Shown in pieces: positions 22,030 through 34,078 of a stretch of DNA of 64,000 nt. The position numbers were made by a program, and so were the translations under genes. The stretch is from Dipteris shenzhenensis (lineage: Eukaryota; Polypodiophyta; Polypodiopsida; Gleicheniales). Under the pieces are notes generated by a model. It saw only the letters and a list, made by a program, of their open reading frames with translations. It ran no database searches and had not been told where the DNA came from. Location: NCBI GenBank assembly GCA_047967505.1, contig CM106538.1; one strand, written 5' to 3'. Positions within the stretch are counted from its first letter, which is position 1, and every line of letters starts with the position of its first letter.

Positions 22030-22739
22030 ACTCTAAATCATTGAAGTTCTACATTACATCAAGCATGAAACTTGTGAAATGGCACTACCAAGGTGAACTC
22101 TACTATCTACAAGATAAATCACGCAACTTCACGATCCCATATCTACAAGGTTAGTCAATGCAACTTCATGATCCCAATCTACAAGTCTTTGACTCACTCA
22201 CCCATCTGGATTGGACACCCACAAGTGAGCTTGCTCTAGATGAAGCAAACATCCCCACTCCATACAACAAGATCTTAAGATCACCCCCCTAAGAGAGAGT
22301 GTCTATAGGTGGTAAATATCAAATCTAGAAAATGTGTTCATGGAGCATTAGTGGATCCGTCGAGCTCCTAGCTAGGACATGTTGTAACTTGTGTTAAAGA
22401 AAGAGCCTTTAAGGCTATTGGCTCACCTGTGTGGCACGTTCATGGAAATAAAGCATGTTTCATCTCACGTTGGTCTAGCTAGGAAGGGACAAGGCCTTCT
22501 TAGTACTTTCTAAAAAATGCATACCTTGAGAGATGATTATGGGGATAGTACATTTTCCTATTCTAGATAGGGATGGCAAGAGGGTTCCACATGCATCCTT
22601 GCAAGGATGGCATGTCAAACCACCCCATAGTCCTTTGCTTGGAGTAGCCACGAGGGAGGTCACTGTAGTGTGGAACTCCCTCTACCAAAAGAGGTTAGAT
22701 CATCTTTGGTTGGTCCTCCTACTTTGCTCGGTCAACCTT
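22030..22739. other. No gene recognised
   Basis: AT-rich flank of the copia gag; possible LTR debris, but no LTR borders could be assigned. Confidence 0.3.
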
Positions 22740-23520
22740 CTTCTTAACTTCTAAAGCAAAATGTCCAAGCTTATGGCAATAGAAGCACTGCTAGGTTTCT
22801 GTCTCAAGAGTTCGTATCATGTTTTGACAAATCATCCTTCTCTTTATGGGGCTTACGTTTACTAGGCTTTCCCTTTGCTATATAAAGGCCTTTCTTTTGA
22901 GATCATTTTCATCATACTACTTTATCTGAGCCTCTTCTTAAAGTAATAGTGGGCCTAGACACTCAAACATGATTGGCTTTAATTGTTCTTTAGAGGTAAG
23001 ATTTGTCCTCAATCTTTTGTAGCTCTTGGGAAGCTTACTGATCAAAAGCATAGCCAACATATGGATGTCCACCTGTTGTCAATTGATCCTTGAGAACAAT
23101 CAGCTTCACAAGGAAACGTGAGCAAAGCCTTCCCTCCATCGTCTTGGTGAACAATTGATTATGGAGCGTGATGATTTTCCATATTCTTTGATCCTTCAAG
23201 ATCTCCCATGCCTTATGTGTTGTCTCTATCAATCATATATATGAGATATCATTGCATCTAAGTTTGAGGTGATCATGGGAGCAACTCCTTTTGGCTAATT
23301 AAAAGTGTGCTCCAAGATAAACATTTGCAGGTAGTTGTAGCCATAGATTAGAAAATAGTTTGTTTTGTTTTGTAGGGGTCTTATGATCAATGACGAGCTC
23401 CTCTATATAGTTTTTGTTCTTTGTCACACCTACCTCAAAAGTGTTGTCACCACCCATTAGATGGTTGATCCAACTGTTTAGCATCAACAAGGGACTAGCC
23501 TCAAATTCACAAGGGTCCAA
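22740..23520 (-). pseudogene. Ty1/copia gag fragment with CCHC knuckle
   Basis: Minus strand from 23520: DPCEFEASPLLMLNSWINHL (gag start), then AWEILKDQ, ITLHNQLFTKTMEGRL and FLVKLIVLKDQLTTGGHP (copia gag/UBN2 core). Near 22800-22750 a knuckle reads CFYCHKLGHFALE, with its last Cys replaced. Multiple frame breaks. No pol was found downstream (lower coordinates). Confidence 0.72.
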
Positions 23521-23684
23521 GTTCTCTCCCCCCCCCCCCCAAAGAAAGAGGGTTTTATATTACTTCTAGCATATACAACTTGTTCAACTAATAAAGATTA
23601 ACAAAAGAAAACTGAGAGAGAGAAAAGCAAATCATACATCAGTTATAGATTGAGGGTCTTTGATCTTGGCTTTGAAGTCTCTAA

Positions 23685-24056
23685 TCAAAGCCTTGCCATC
23701 TCGAAAGACAACCCATTTTCCTTTTTTTTGGCGGCCTTTACCTTTGCAAGCTCTGAGGTCTTAGTCTTAAGCTGAGCTTTTGTGAGTTCCTCTACCATCC
23801 ACACGCTTAATCCTTTCAGCTTTTTCGATTGTCTAACAATCTGAGTTCTTTCATCTTTTGACTCGAAGGAAAGGATTGCATGCGCTCCTACTTTTCCAAT
23901 ATTAAACTCTAGGTCTTCCCATTCAACTCTTGGTAAAGCTTTGCTGATTTTCTCACGAGTCTCTTCACAACAAATGCCTATCTTTCTTTGTACCTCTATA
24001 CTCAACTTCTCTCTTGACTCCACTAGTGTAAGCACTCCAAGATTGTGGTAGCACAC
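23685..24056 (-). pseudogene. LINE ORF1 C-terminal fragment
   Basis: The minus-strand open frame has RVEWEDLEFNIGKVGAHAIL, SFESKDERTQIVRQSKKLKG and WMVEELTKAQLKTKTSELAK, then Lys-rich KAAKKKE. The 'expand x K x LKG ... edLT ... R+ELxK' pattern is that of the RNA-binding C-terminus of L1/Tx1-like ORF1 proteins. No ORF2 follows. A poly-C run lies at 23528-23540. Confidence 0.5.
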
Positions 24057-24602
24057 TCATTGTCATTGTTGTACCTCTCTTGTGCTTTCTGACAGCAAAG
24101 GTAAGAGTGGAAGTGTTTAGCTCTTCGACGCTACTTCAAGTAGTCTATGGCTATTGACTTTATATACAAGCCTTTCGCAATTCATGTAGCTACTCTTCAT
24201 ACGCGTAGCAAACAATCCATAATCATCCTCCATTATTCTATCTTAGATTTCTATCATGAGTTAGGTGGAGACTCTAGATGACAGGACTCCCTCTAATGCT
24301 AATTGTGGCTAGTTTAAGGACAAACTGAGTTTCATGATCAATTGTGAGTTATTACAAAACATTATAGTCACACTTGACCTGGCCCATATGAAGAAGGATG
24401 ATAAGCATAAAAAACCAAGGTCAATATCATTACAAAGGCTTCCACATTCTCTTCAAACTAGAAAGTTTTACATCCTTGTGAGGCTTTGAATCTTGAGGGT
24501 TAGGAATGAGCATGTGCAATGGCCTTCTAATAACAAATCAACCAAATAATTTGGTACCTACAAAGAGGATCCGTCCAAGGACAAGATGCATAGTGGTGAA
24601 GG

Positions 24603-24860
24603 TCAAGGCTACTAATGGGTTTGTTCAAATAGCCTATTACAACATAGATGGTATGCTAGCAAGTGCTATAAGCATGACATTGGGGCCCATAGACAAGGGG
24701 TGGAAATAGAGGTAGGCATGTAGAAAGATCAAGGCTAGTAGTGGGTTTGTTCAAATAGCCTATATTAGAACAAAGATGGTATGCTAGCAAGTACTATAAG
24801 CATGACATTGGCGCTGATAGAGACAAGAGGCACAAAGAGAAGTAGACATGCAGAAATTCT
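24603..24860. repeat. Tandem duplication, period ~126 bp
   Basis: Copies start at 24603 and 24729 with TCAAGGCT; both carry GGGTTTGTTCAAATAGCCTA and GGTATGCTAGCAAGT. Confidence 0.9.
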
Positions 24861-26280
24861 ACCCTCATCCAAGTTTTGTTGCAACTCAAGAGGAGCCAAG
24901 CTAGACCATCATGCCATTCTTTGATGACAAGACCCTTCTTCTAGTTTCCTCATGCTAACATTTGATGAAGTTCCCTTCAGGTTTTATGTGGATAATTCAT
25001 TAAGAGTAGGTATAGAGATAAGGGCAAAGCTAGAGGATGTGATCACAGGGGATATGGTATAGAACCTCTACTTCCTTTTCACCAATGGGCACCATTTGGT
25101 GCATGCTTTGCTCTCGTGTTCAGCACCCTTGCATGAGGCTCAATGGTTTCATATAGACTTACACCCTAGCAACATCTTGTTAGGTTCAAATGGTGCATAT
25201 TGAGTGTGATCATTGATTAGGGAATGGTACAAGACCTTTTTGAGGATTGCAAGGCCTTTAGAAAATTGAATTGGCAATCCTTGGAGATAGAGGGCAGAGC
25301 AAACCTTCAAGCACAAATGAGACTATGCTAAAAAAATTGGCTTGCACCAAAGTTGTGTGTTTTTGTAATGCAAGGAGGTAGATACAACCTACAACCTATT
25401 GATGTATACAAATACTTGAAAGTAGTGTCCACATGCTTGATCAATCTCTTGTAAAGTTCATTGCACAAAATATTGGTGACAAGATGATGGCAACTAACCC
25501 TATGGAGAGAAAATCCGCCAAGTCACAATAGAGAATTGTAGGATGTATGGCTGCAAAGGGAGCTAGCCACGTGGCCCAACAAAGAGGTAGATTTTTCACT
25601 AAACCTTTTGGACCAATGTCTCTATTTGTAATCACAATTCACAATGTAATGTAATCCATTTCTTATCCTGTCATGATTGGAGAAAATGTGACGTATTGCA
25701 TCGTAACATGTGATGTATTGCATTGATGATAATGTGACGTATTGTACATCATCTTGCATTGATGATAATGGAGCAAAGAAAGGTGGCAAAGGCTATGGAG
25801 GATGATAGAGGAACATAGATATAGAGTGAGAGCAACATGTAGAAAACAAAAGTGATGTAATATTTATTCATCAAGAAAGGTCTCTTATATAGGATGCGTA
25901 CACAATGGAGCTACATCATTGATGAGATCATAAAGGTATCTCATGTCCTATGATTCTCTCAATCGTCCCTTGAGACTCTCAATCATGCTACACACTATGA
26001 ACATCCAATTTTGCATTATTGTTTATGGCACTGTGAGGACACACCCGTTGTAGGGATGGCTAGGGAAATTTGGTGATCAATATCTCAGCATATCCCCACT
26101 CATGGTTAGTTACTCAGGTTCCAGCATCCACACTATATGAATAAAAGTAGTTTGTCCCCTCCTAGTCCAAAATAAACAAATTGAAGGCCCACACTATGCT
26201 GCAGCCCTTGGTGAAGGGTCATTGTACCTAGTGACCTTAGAAAGCTAGTGTTAATCTACAATAATTTTGCTTCATGAGAG
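24861..26280. other. Non-coding; possible LTR remnant on minus
   Basis: No coding domain seen. On minus a TATA-like CCTATATAAGAGACC (25893-25879) with AATAAAT just after it (about 25867) looks like the promoter and poly(A) region of an LTR spanning roughly 26060-25700. Borders, PBS and a second copy were not found. Confidence 0.35.
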
Positions 26281-26289
26281 ACCTCTTCC

Positions 26290-26508
26290 TCACCTTCTTC
26301 TCCTCCTCCTCAGAGCTTGAGTCCTTTTCTTTAGGAAGCAATGTTCTTCTATGTGATTTTTCTTGCCACAAAAGCCACAAGTCTTTTGGTCCTTTCTTTT
26401 TGCCCTACTTGTTGGAATTCCTTTTGAAGAACTTTTTCTTTGAGTAGTGTACCTCTTAATTGCTATGGGAGAAGCTAGGGTCCACTTTCTTTCTCTTGAA
26501 CTCTTCAA
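26290..26508 (-). pseudogene. CCHC zinc-knuckle ORF (gag-like)
   Basis: Encodes a Lys/Arg/Ser-rich segment, then CGFCGKKNHIEEHCFLKK, an intact C-x2-C-x4-H-x4-C knuckle as in retrotransposon gag. It follows on minus from the 183-residue ORF at 27007-26456, overlapping it in another frame, and leads into the possible LTR at 26060-25700. That position suggests the 3' part of a gag-only or deleted LTR element. Confidence 0.5.
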
Positions 26509-27301
26509 GTAAATATTCTTCCACTCCTTCTAGCTTTGGATATGGTAAATTAGCAGATGGTGTTGCAACGATGGGGACAATGGTGGCGCCGGTTAATTGT
26601 GGCTGCGTTGGCCTTTTGCCCCATGTCCTAGATTTGTCAACAAATTCTATAGGCACATCCAACACAAACTTTGCATACAACATCTTTGCAAAGTAAAGTG
26701 GCACGGCCCCGCTATGGGGTTTATCAGATTTGATCATGTAGTGAATGTAGTATGCATTCTTCCTCATAGCGGGGTGGTGAAAATTCTTGATGGGCCACCA
26801 TCCATGTGCAGCATCGGTGCAATCCCATACTACTGCAATATTGTCATTGGAGACCACTGCATTCATGCAGTTGTATTTCCAACCGTTCAGATCATGAAAG
26901 ATGCTTGCATTGTCAATTACATGTGCCTCATGTCTTTGTGTCGATAGGAGGGTAGCATCAGTAGCAGCCACGTCCGTTATGCACTTCATGCCTTGCTTTC
27001 CTCTCATGTTTGAATCCTAAGATGTGTATGTAGCTTGTGTTGATCGTTGCAACGCGGATGCCATGGTGAGTGAGGGAGCAAGGGAAGATCTAACAAGCAT
27101 GTGAAATCGAGTGAGCGACTTGTTATTGAAACATTCAATTATAACATGCTCATGCCAATTCGTCCAACTAACAGGACTGCGGATTGACCACAATTGATTG
27201 AATTGTACAAATAAAAAGGGAAAACTCTGACAAGTTGTTACATTTTTAAACCCACATTTACATTTTTCAAAGACATTACAACTTTGGCAATCATAGTGCA
27301 A
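26456..27301 (-). CDS. Unrecognised ORFs between kinase-like gene and CCHC ORF
   Basis: 27301-27017 and 27007-26456 (183 residues, start MRGKQGMKCITDVAATDATL) are open but match no family I recognise. The second has an aromatic-rich middle (AHGWWPIKNFHHPAMRKNAY) and the acidic end YPKLEGVEEYLLEEFKRKK. Orientation matches the kinase-like gene upstream and the CCHC ORF downstream, so they may belong to one retroelement transcript. Confidence 0.3.
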
Positions 27302-27368
27302 TCATATGGGTCAATCTCAAAAAAGATATAGCTTATATTCAACAACATGTCTTCATTTCCTCAATGGG

Positions 27369-28822
27369 TCACATTGCCACAACCTTGTTTACATTGAAAC
27401 TATGCATTTTTGTTAAAATTGCTCCCATAGAAGGTCGCTCCTTTGGATCAATCTTGCATAGCAAGTTCCCACAATTAACCAAGAGCTTGATTGCAAGGTT
27501 ACCCTTCACGGAGTTGTTAGTGAGAGCATCTGCAGTATCTATGAGAAAGGTGGCAATTTGCCAAAATAGCCATCCAACGACAAAGCAATCTGTCCCCGGT
27601 ACCCATGCACCCTTGGGATTTGCTCGTGTAGTTGTACAATTATATAATTCTTGTGCTAACCATGGAAATGCCCTAGGAGGAGCAAAAGCCGAGTCTTGCC
27701 GATATCGATTTTTGGTCCAGTGGAGGCTTCTTCCCCAATCAATAATCCCAACTCGGACGGACATGTCATTTGTCGTGAAGTCCAACATGTAGTTGGTAGC
27801 TTGCAGATCGATGTGCACATATTTTTGTTCGTGAACTGCTTTCAAACCATTGGCATTAGCAGCAGCAATGGACACTCCATGATGACAAAATACCCTTGCT
27901 CGCAACCTTGTGAATGGAGAGTTCCTGTCAAAGTGAGCTTCTTCTCTGGGATATGCGGTCTTAACCCATCTCACATATGTCCTGCATCACTGTCGGAGAC
28001 ACATCAACATATCGTGCATACTTCCACCATTAAAAAATGGAGTGACAATGAAGAGCTCTTGGGTGTGTGAGTATGCCAACACTCGATAGACAACTCTATG
28101 GACAACTATCGTCGCTAGCTCATTCTTTGGTGCCAGATGAGCATGGGAATTGTCTCTATTACTCCTCTTGCCAGCATACCATGACTTTGGCCTAAGACCT
28201 GGGACACACACAACCTGTATCTTGGATACCTTTCCTTCTCCTCCCTTGCCCACTGGTTTGTGCAAGGTCAACACTTGCAATGGAAAGTGTACTATGGGGG
28301 AGCACATGTCGGCAAATGCAATACATAGTTCTATTTGTGCTCTCCCTTCAGCTTGGCCTGGGTTAGCATTTGCTTCTAGACCACTAGCCATCTTGGTCTT
28401 ATGGACTAGGGCGCTAGATGTTGCCTTTCTGATGGATCCTTTCTCCTTCTGGTTTTTTCTACGATTAGATATCTGTGATGCCTTGCATTCAGTCATCCAG
28501 AGTGCAAGCTTGAGCTCTCCATTGAAAAGCAAGGCTACATTCTCACCTTCTCTTATAATTCCCATTTTCCTTCTAGATCTACAAACACTCGAGGGATAAA
28601 TTGATCAAGTTTCACTTTAACATTCGACCATGTCATTCGACCATGACCAGGCCAACTCATGTAAATAAGGTCAAGTATTCTGGATATCATTTGATCACGT
28701 AGAGATTTTGAGCTTGCATAGGCTCGAATTTCTTCGTCACTCAATCCTATCACGTCCTCGATTATTGTCTTATGGGAAAGCATCTGAATCTGAGTCTTCA
28801 ACTGCTCTTGCATTGCCATCAA
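27369..28822 (-). pseudogene. Protein-kinase-like gene (RLK/Pelle type), intronless, disrupted
   Basis: Minus frame 28565-27369 reads through one in-frame TGA (27989-27987). N-lobe: glycine loop VGKGGEGKV, YAGKRS with the likely ATP-binding Lys, then VLAYSHTQELFIVTPFFNGG. C-lobe: VHIDLQATNYML (HRDLKxxN with Arg and Lys replaced), VGIIDWGRS (DFG changed to DWG), LAQEL for APE, GTDCFVVGW, and KERPSMGAI, which is typical of plant receptor-like kinases. An upstream frame, 28822-28553 (KLDQFIPRVFVDLEGK), seems to join by a frameshift near 28555. With the nonsense codon and weakened catalytic loop it is probably inactive. Absence of introns suggests a retrocopy or a gene carried by the adjacent retroelement. 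Confidence 0.68.
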
Positions 28823-28849
28823 AGATGGGTGTGTAGTGATCTAATGCAT

Positions 28850-30470
28850 GCAACAAGTTCAATAGAAGGATATTTTTAATTTCTAAAATTTACAGAATTT
28901 AACTTACATAAAGGATTATTTCAAACATAAATTACACTATCCCAGTGACTTACCTATCGTATTCATCATTGGGAGGTGAAGACAAGCAAGAACCTTCGAT
29001 GATGCCCACAACCACCAGACACGATCGAGCTCTTGCCAATCAGGATGAGCCACTTGATGATGAAACAAACTAACTACCAATCTTCCTGACTATGACGTGT
29101 AGGCAAAAATCTACCATCAAATAAATCTTGAGCAGCAAAAATTCTACAAAGAAAAGAGCTAACCCACAATTAAGCATATAAAAACATAGGGCCCAAAACA
29201 CTACTACCATGAACACAAACAATACGAAGGAAATGACCCAAGATCATGGTCTAGGGACTCATGGAGTATAACAAACTAGACATAAAGCCCTAACAAACAT
29301 CCCCTAATGATCCATGATTTCTAATTGACAACATGGAGAAGCACACTACTAGATAAAAATCAAGAAAGAATGCCAAGGAATAATGGCTGACTAGTAGTGA
29401 CACTCGAGAGGAAGACTCCCGCTACCAGACCCAGACTAGTCTACTCTGAGAGAACTACGATGGTAGGGATAGCTTCATGATGCAGATGAATGGGCTTTTA
29501 GATGGTTATTTCCTAGCACCCAATTATTCATAGCCTCTTGAGATCAATGGTCTTACTCTTACCATGACCAAGGAAATAAGCCACACTCGATCAAAAGCTT
29601 CTGATTAGAGGCAAGAAGCAAGTAGAGCACAAACTATGTAGCTCACCAAGCAATTCATCTTGGTTGGAACGAACTCAGTGGAGGAAGAGATTTAACCCAA
29701 GTGCTAAGCACTAACTGGCATGTAACACAATGCCATGAGAAAATCTTGAGCAAGACACCAGAACCAGCAACAGGGAGATGAACAATTTTGATTAAAAGGC
29801 ATCAGAATTGCATCATAATGTATTGATGTAGTTAGATGTATATGCCGATGAACATGTCTAACAAGTATGCTTTGATGACAATAAATGGAGCCATAGAATG
29901 CACCGATGTTTGCTGAAGTCACAGTGATTGGCCATTCTATGAATATGTGGCATCACCCTGAGACACTCTGACATGAAGTTGGGGGTAATAAACTTCAGGC
30001 ACCTCTTCACTTCCTACTGCTTTTGACCTGAGTGATAGAGATATTCATCACTAGGAAAGGGACATTAAAAAGAAGCTTTTATACCAAGAGACCACACCAT
30101 ACTATCCTCCCTTATATGAGAATGAAGATGGTAACATCCCAAGTGATGTTGTACTCAAGCATAGGGAGAAGGAAAGGATCAGTGGAGGCCATAATCTCAG
30201 TAAGTTGGTCTGCGCCAAAGAGAAGAGCAATACGTTGTTGAAAGAAGATCTTGTGTCTCAACATGACATGAATTGATATATATCAAGGAGTCTGAAGGGG
30301 CTAATTGGGTCAGATGGGTAGGTTCTGGGGAAACATTGCACCTCCTTCATAGATACCTTTACAATTAGCTCAAAACACTCTACAAACTATCATTAGACAC
30401 AAAGGCATATAACTTTTAGTAGTAGAGACATGATATCAAATATTCAAACACATATCGAGATGTGCCTTGA
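28850..30470. other. No gene recognised
   Basis: AT-rich sequence without a recognisable coding domain. 30317-30357 carries a block nearly identical to 35027-35067; on minus it opens with ATGAAGGAGGTGCAATG. Confidence 0.4.
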
Positions 30471-30477
30471 AATGGGC

Positions 30478-30492
30478 TTCGCTCTGATATAA
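30478..30492 (-). other. Retroelement primer binding site-like sequence
   Basis: Minus strand reads TATATCAGAGCGAAG, similar to the TGGTATCAGAGC that plant LTR elements use to pair with the initiator-Met tRNA. It lies just past the inferred end of the LTR. Confidence 0.55.
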
Positions 30493-30496
30493 GTCT

Positions 30497-31645
30497 CATA
30501 AGAAATAGAGAAGCGGTCAGAAAGATATGGGTAGTTTACTGGGCAGGGGTAAAAATGATCTCCATGATTAGACTTCATCAATGGTCCAAGTCCCATAGAG
30601 GTCACCTAGGAGGGAAGGAAGAGCTCCATTTGTGACTTGGGAAATAGATAAACCATGTATGCGCAATGAGCGGCCAAATAAACAACACTTTTGAGCACTT
30701 TGGAAGAGAAAACAATGGAAAAAGGGAAGAGACACTCAAGAGAGAGAACCTGAAGTGACCTTCATTACCACCAATAGAGTGAGAATCCACTCCAATGCAA
30801 CTCAAAATACTATAAACACAAGGGAGAAGAAGAGGTTTCCTATGTACAAGAGGGAGCGAAAGCTCCAAGACTACTCATAAAGAGAGAATGAACTAGAGAG
30901 AGATGGACTCAAGAGTCTACATAAGAGAATATCTACAAGAGGGAGAGAAGGCTCATGGAAGAGGCTTGAGGAGACTAGGGCTACAGCAACATGAGGCCTA
31001 ATGGCGGTGAACAACGGAGAGGAGGGCTCCTTTTATAGAGATTTTGTCACCCTCCTTCACCCATTTACAATTGTTGCCTATAGATTCCTTTCCCCATCAA
31101 TCACATAAGCCCATATGTCACCATCCATGTTCTTTTTGGCTACTCTTGCCATGTGTCCCATCAAAAGATGCTCAAGACTCTTAATATATTGAGAAAGTAA
31201 AGAGTCTCCCCACATGGAGCCCATAGGGACCCTCTCTTTTCCATATGTCCACATCCTCCTTATTCCACATAGGAATTCTAGAAGGATTCCTCTTGACTCC
31301 ACACTCCTCCACATGCCTTCCACATGCTTGGCATGTGGCCTCTCTTATATTATTGGAACACATGGACATGAGCCCACCTCTTTATATGACTCACTCTTCC
31401 TATTTTTTAAAAACTTCATAATATTCCATACACAAATAATTCTCACCCCATACCAAGGTATTTATCATTCATACATATGGTATTTACAATGATCCATTCC
31501 ACTCATCCTCTCAATCCCATACAATATCTTAGAAAATAGAAATAAGTGAGAGCTGCTAGGCTATCACTTGATACTCAAACTCTTACTAAACATAGAAGAA
31601 AACAATACCATTGCCAAATAAAAAATATCAATTTTTGGCGTCACA
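30497..31645 (-). repeat. Ty3/gypsy LTR (about 1.15 kb)
   Basis: On minus it begins TGTGACGCC immediately after a polypurine tract. It contains a TATA box (CTCTATAAAAGGAGCCC at 31040-31024), and is followed near 30490 by a PBS-like sequence. Being bounded by a PPT on one side and a PBS on the other, it can act both as 3' LTR of the pol region above and as 5' LTR of a second, mostly deleted element below. The exact 3' border is uncertain. Confidence 0.6.
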
Positions 31646-31657
31646 TCTTTCCCCCCC
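31646..31657 (-). other. Polypurine tract of gypsy element
   Basis: Minus strand GGGGGGGAAAGA directly before TGTGACGCC; primes plus-strand DNA synthesis in LTR retrotransposons. Confidence 0.7.
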
Positions 31658-31696
31658 AGCGGATCCTCTCTAGTGATAGAGAGGGTCTGCTAGCCC

Positions 31697-32934
31697 TTAA
31701 GGTGGTTGAGCATAGAAGAATTTAAGGCGATACTCATTGGTGCATCCAAGTATCACCATGCCATCAACATCCTCAAGCTGATAGGTTCCATTTGTGAACT
31801 TTTTGACTTGATATGGTCCCTCCCATTGGCCGATAAACTTTTTGTCTAGCTGCTTGTCCAGACGGCTATTAAATCTCATGACCAAATCTCTTTCTGCAAT
31901 ATCTTTCTTCTTGCATAATTTGGTGTCAAAACGGGCCTTGCGCCTTTTTTGAGAAGCTTCCAAGTTTTGTAAGGCCTGTAATTTGCATTCATCCACGGCT
32001 TCTAGCTGTACCAAGCATTGAGCATACGCATTCTCATGTCCTTCTTTTCTTGCAATAGTAGTGTGAAGACTATGTATCTCCAATTCAATGGGCAAAATGG
32101 CTTCTATTCCATACACTAGTTGGAATGGTGTAAACCCAATAGCTAGCTTGTGTGTGCCTCTATAAGCCCATAAATCTTCTGCCAAGTGCCTATCCCAATG
32201 TCTTTTCTTGGTGTCTACAAGCTTTCCCATTGAATTGCACAACAATTCATTTGTTTTCTTTGCCAAGCCATTACATTGGGGATAGTATGGCGTGGACATG
32301 CTATGAAGCTTATGCACCCCATCTTCAATTAGTTCATTTCGAAAAGAGGTTCCTCCATCAATGAGAATTTCCAAAGGACAGCCAAAGCATGAACAAATTT
32401 GATCAAAGAGAAATTTTGCAACTGTGCTTGCCTTGCTTCTGACTGTGGCCTTGGCCTTTGCCCACCAAGTTGCATAATCTGTGGCCACCAATAAATAATG
32501 CTTGCCCTGAGATGAGTGAGAGAGTGATCCCACAAAGTCCAACCCCCACCTCTCAAATGGTCCATATGTTGGAATAGGCTTCAAGGGCCAGGAATCAATT
32601 GTTGCCTTCCAAACTTTTAGCATACTTTACAACTTTGACACCATTCATATATATCCTTATGGAGGCATGGCCAAAAGTAACCTGCATTAAGAATTCTCCT
32701 AGCTGTGCTCGCTGAAGTATAATGACCGGAGCATTCATGACACATTTCTAGGATTCTCCTAGTCTCCATGGGATGGACCACCTGACGGAGCACCTTATCT
32801 TTTCCCAATTTATAAAGAATGTCATCAACAAGGGACAAGCCTTCCTTATTAATCTCTGCTTCTGTTGTGGAGTTAACCCTCGAGGAAACATGCCTTCTTC
32901 CACATATTATTGAACATCTTGCAGTTCTGGCCAT
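31697..32934 (-). pseudogene. Gypsy integrase
   Basis: 32934-32617 holds the zinc domain: CHECSGHYTSASTARRIL, then WCQSCKVC. 32623-31697 (308 codons) holds the core: FERWGLDFVGSLSH (first Asp), LEILIDGGTSF (second Asp, Asn of SDNG replaced), and YYPQCNGLAKKTNELL, where the expected catalytic Glu is Lys. The C-terminus has WEGPYQVKKFTNGTYQLEDV. The two parts overlap in different frames. Loss of the Glu would inactivate strand transfer. Confidence 0.88.
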
Positions 32935-33003
32935 CCAGTGTCTACCAAAGAAACCACCCCCCAGTCTTGTACTATAATGGCTTGAATCATCTGCCCTTTG
33001 ATT

Positions 33004-34078
33004 TTATTTTATGTTTATATGAACAAACTTGCAAAAATCAAACTGACTACATAGTGCCATAGCCTTTTGATTAAGCTCCTTCAAATGAGGACTTCTTGTC
33101 TTGTAATGGCCTTGCATTTGCTTTATAATAAGCTGAGAATCTCCTCTTACGTCCAATTCTTTAACTTGACTTTGAAGACAACCCTCCAAACCAAGAATCA
33201 AGGCATTATACTCAGCTGCATTATTAGTTGTGATACTTGGAAGCTCTTATCCTCTTGCCCACACCTCTTGACCTTCAGAATTCATCAAGATTATCCCCCC
33301 AGCTCCTTGTTGGCGTGAAGGACTAAAAGCCCTATCAAAATACAAGACAAAAGCTATTGGTGGTGTCTCCCTTTCATCATTAATGTCCTCCTTATAATTC
33401 TTTGTTTCTCTTAGATCCTGCCATCCTATGAGAAAATCTGCCATAGTGGACCTAGTGGTATTTTCAGTGACAAAAGAGAAAGAGTACTCTTGAAGCTCTG
33501 ACAACCATTTTGCAAATCTCCTCCCAAGATTAGGCTTGCAAACTAGATATGCTAATATAGACAAAGAGGTAAGGAAAAAAAATGGCCGAGATAATAAGTA
33601 GGAGCAAAACTTTCTGACTGAAAACACCAAAGAGAGGGCTTCCTGCTCCATTTCTTCATACCTTGTTTCCACCTCTGTAAACTGTCTACCTACCTACCTC
33701 TCCTTTTTGTAGCAATATAGCACCAACTGAATGCAAAGATACACTTGGATTTACATAAAAGTCTTGAGACTAATCAGGGGGCTTCAATATTAGGCCCTTA
33801 CTCATGGCCTCCTTAAGTTGTTGAAAAGACTCTTGTTGCTTCACACCCCATTGAAAAGAAACTCCTTTTCTTGTCAACAAGTTCATGGGATGCACTATCT
33901 TTGAGAAATCATCACAAAAGCGTTGATAATACTTGCTTTTTCCTACAATTCTGCGAACACCAGTGACACTCTCAGGACTTGTTGGCAATGCCATGATTGC
34001 TTGAACCTTGTCAGGATCCATTTGTAGGCCTTCTTTAGACACAATATGCCCTAGCAAGACTACTTTTATTTGAGCCAA
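33004..34078 (-). pseudogene. Gypsy RT thumb, RNase H and second RNase H-like domain
   Basis: 34078-33770: GHIVSKEGLQMDPDKVQAIM and GVRRIVGKSKYYQRFCDDFS (RT connection). 33672-33247: RYEEMEQEALSLVFSVRKFC (RNase H), PNLGRRFAKWLSELQEYSFS, then YFDRAFSPSRQQGAGGIILM. 33201-33004: GLEGCLQSQVKELDVRGDSQ and LIIKQMQGHYK. The last two form an additional archaeal-type RNase H. Frame breaks near 33770-33672 and 33245-33201. Confidence 0.86.
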
